A stretch of DNA of 64,000 bases from Ampullaceana balthica. Lineage: Eukaryota > Mollusca > Gastropoda > Lymnaeidae. Position numbers and translations under genes: made by a program. How positions within the stretch are numbered: position 1 is the stretch's first letter; each line of letters starts with the position of its first letter. Under the pieces are notes generated by a model. The model did not search any database and had not been told where the DNA came from. It saw nothing but the letters and a program-made list of their open reading frames with translations. The stretch spans positions 2,372,540 to 2,436,539 of the forward strand of contig CALYLW010000015.1 in NCBI GenBank assembly GCA_944989445.1, written 5' to 3'. This document shows, piece after piece, positions 62,801-64,000 of this stretch.

Positions 62801-64000
62801 CACATGTAAAAAAGACTAAACACTAACCAATGACTTACATTTATCATAGATGTTGGTCGGCACATGTAAAAAAGACTTAACACTAACCAATGACTTACAT
62901 TTATCATAGATGTTGGTCGGCACATGTAAAAAAGACTAAACACTAACCAATGACTTACATTTATCATAGATGTTGGTCGGCACATGTAAAAAAGACTAAA
63001 CACTAACCAATGACTTACATTTATCATAGTGGTCGCACATTAAAAAAGACTAAACACTAACCAATGACTTACATTTATCATAGATGTTGGTCGGCACATG
63101 TAAAAAAGACTAAACACTAACCAATGACTTACATTTATCATAGATGTTGGTCGGCACATGTAAAAAAGACTAAACACTAACCAATGACTTACATTTATCA
63201 TAGATGTTGGTCGGCACATGTAAAAAAGACTAAACACTAACCAATGACTTACATTTATCATAGATGTTGGTCGGCACATGTAAAAAAGACTAAACACTAA
63301 CCAATGACTTACATTTATCATAGATGTTGGTCGGCACATGTAAAAAAGACTAAACACTAACCAATGACTTACATTTATCATAGATGTTGGTCGCACATGT
63401 AAAAAGACTAAACACTAACCAATGACTTACATTTATCATAGATAAAAGACTTAACACTAACCAATGACTTACATTTATCATAGATAAAAGACTAAACACT
63501 AACCAATGACTTACATTTATCATAGATGTTGGTCGGCACATGTAAAAAAGACTAAACACTAACCAATGACTTACATTTATCATAGATGTTGGTCGGCACA
63601 TGTAAAAAAGACTAAACACTAACCAATGACTTACATTTATCATAGATGTTGGTCGGCACATGTAAAAAAGACTAAACACTAACCAATGACTTACATTTAT
63701 CATAGATGTTGGTCGGCACATGTAAAAAAGACTAAACACTAACCAATGACTTACATTTATCATAGATGTTGGTCGGCACATGTAAAAAAGACTAAACACT
63801 AACCAATGACTTACATTTATCATAGATGTTGGTCGGCACATGTAAAAAAGACTAAACACTAACCAATGACTTACATTTATCATAGATGTTGGTCGGCACA
63901 TGTAAAAAAGACTAAACACTAACCAATGACTTACATTTATCATAGATGTTGGTCGGCACATGTAAAAAAGACTAAACACTAACCAATGACTTACATTTAT
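50813..64000. repeat. 60-bp array, about 220 copies, carrying a CACNA2D exon end and splice donor
   Basis: The unit reads GACTAAACACTAACCAATGA, CTTACATTTATCATAGATGT, then TGGTCGGCACATGTAAAAAA. In gene sense each unit has GTG CCG ACC AAC ATC TAT GAT AAA T|GTAAGT: the residues VPTNIYDK, a conserved alpha2/delta block directly before w1, followed by a consensus donor. The single base left by this donor is exactly what the w1 phase needs (Ser, then IQILNG). Units are almost identical for 13 kb. Single-base variants (ACTTAA for ACTAAA) cluster at 50937-51360. Shortened units occur at 63025-63045 and 63390-63490. The array continues beyond the window, so the original exon is outside it or is one of the copies. 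Confidence 0.97.

Noticed and set aside
50140..63027. 4,295-codon open frame on the minus strand
   Set aside because: It is the 60-bp repeat read in a frame that differs from the exon frame (PTSMINVSHW rather than VPTNIYDK); there is no complexity or start context.
1..64000. tRNA, rRNA or other structural RNA genes
   Set aside because: No cloverleaf-like or rRNA-like segment was recognised by eye on either strand; short or diverged ones could be missed.

Overview
The window is eukaryotic, AT-rich, gene-poor and dense in repeats. It carries one recognisable host gene, on the minus strand: a voltage-gated calcium channel alpha2/delta auxiliary subunit (CACNA2D family, closest by remembered residues to alpha2delta-3). 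I assembled 28 exons (w1 to w28, in transcription order, from 34190 down to base 1) by homology, splice sites and reading phase. Every exon-exon phase closes, giving about 2.83 kb of coding sequence, roughly 940 residues. It runs from the region before the VWA domain, through the VWA domain with a DTSGS MIDAS motif, the Cache region and the alpha2 C-terminal region, to the Cys-rich delta tail. The 5' exons lie beyond base 64000 and the last exon runs off base 1. Introns, hAT elements, a LINE and heavy minisatellite load point to an invertebrate animal. I would guess a lophotrochozoan such as a mollusc, but the sequence does not prove this.

Layout: 1-34190 holds the exons, separated by introns full of tandem repeats (units 2 to about 65 bp), a 3.9-kb hAT-like element (1535-5475), several small hAT-like MITEs and a 5'-truncated LINE (29743-31101). 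The stretch 34190-50800 is one huge intron with a degenerate 0.5-kb repeat pair, a 5-kb array of 56-bp units each carrying a palindromic CRE (37540-42466), a second array with CCAAT and CRE-like motifs, and a G-rich/C-rich 12-bp array. The stretch 49303-64000 is a 39-bp array followed by a 13.2-kb, nearly homogeneous 60-bp array that continues past the window. By my rough count nearly half of the window is tandem repeat.

The most unusual signal is where several arrays came from. Three of them are amplified copies of this gene's own 5' splice-site regions. The 60-bp unit contains the end of the exon preceding w1 (reading VPTNIYDK) plus a GTAAGT donor, about 220 times. The 55-bp unit contains the last 17 coding bases of w3 plus its GTGAGT donor, about 28 times. 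The ~35-bp unit contains the GTAAGTACTT donor of w20, about 27 times. A weaker case sits at the w25 donor, and a small set of duplicated 3' splice sites sits just upstream of w1. The gene therefore appears to carry hundreds of decoy 5' splice sites next to genuine ones.

The very long open frames (for example one of 4,295 codons) are by-products of repeat units whose length is a multiple of three and are not genes.
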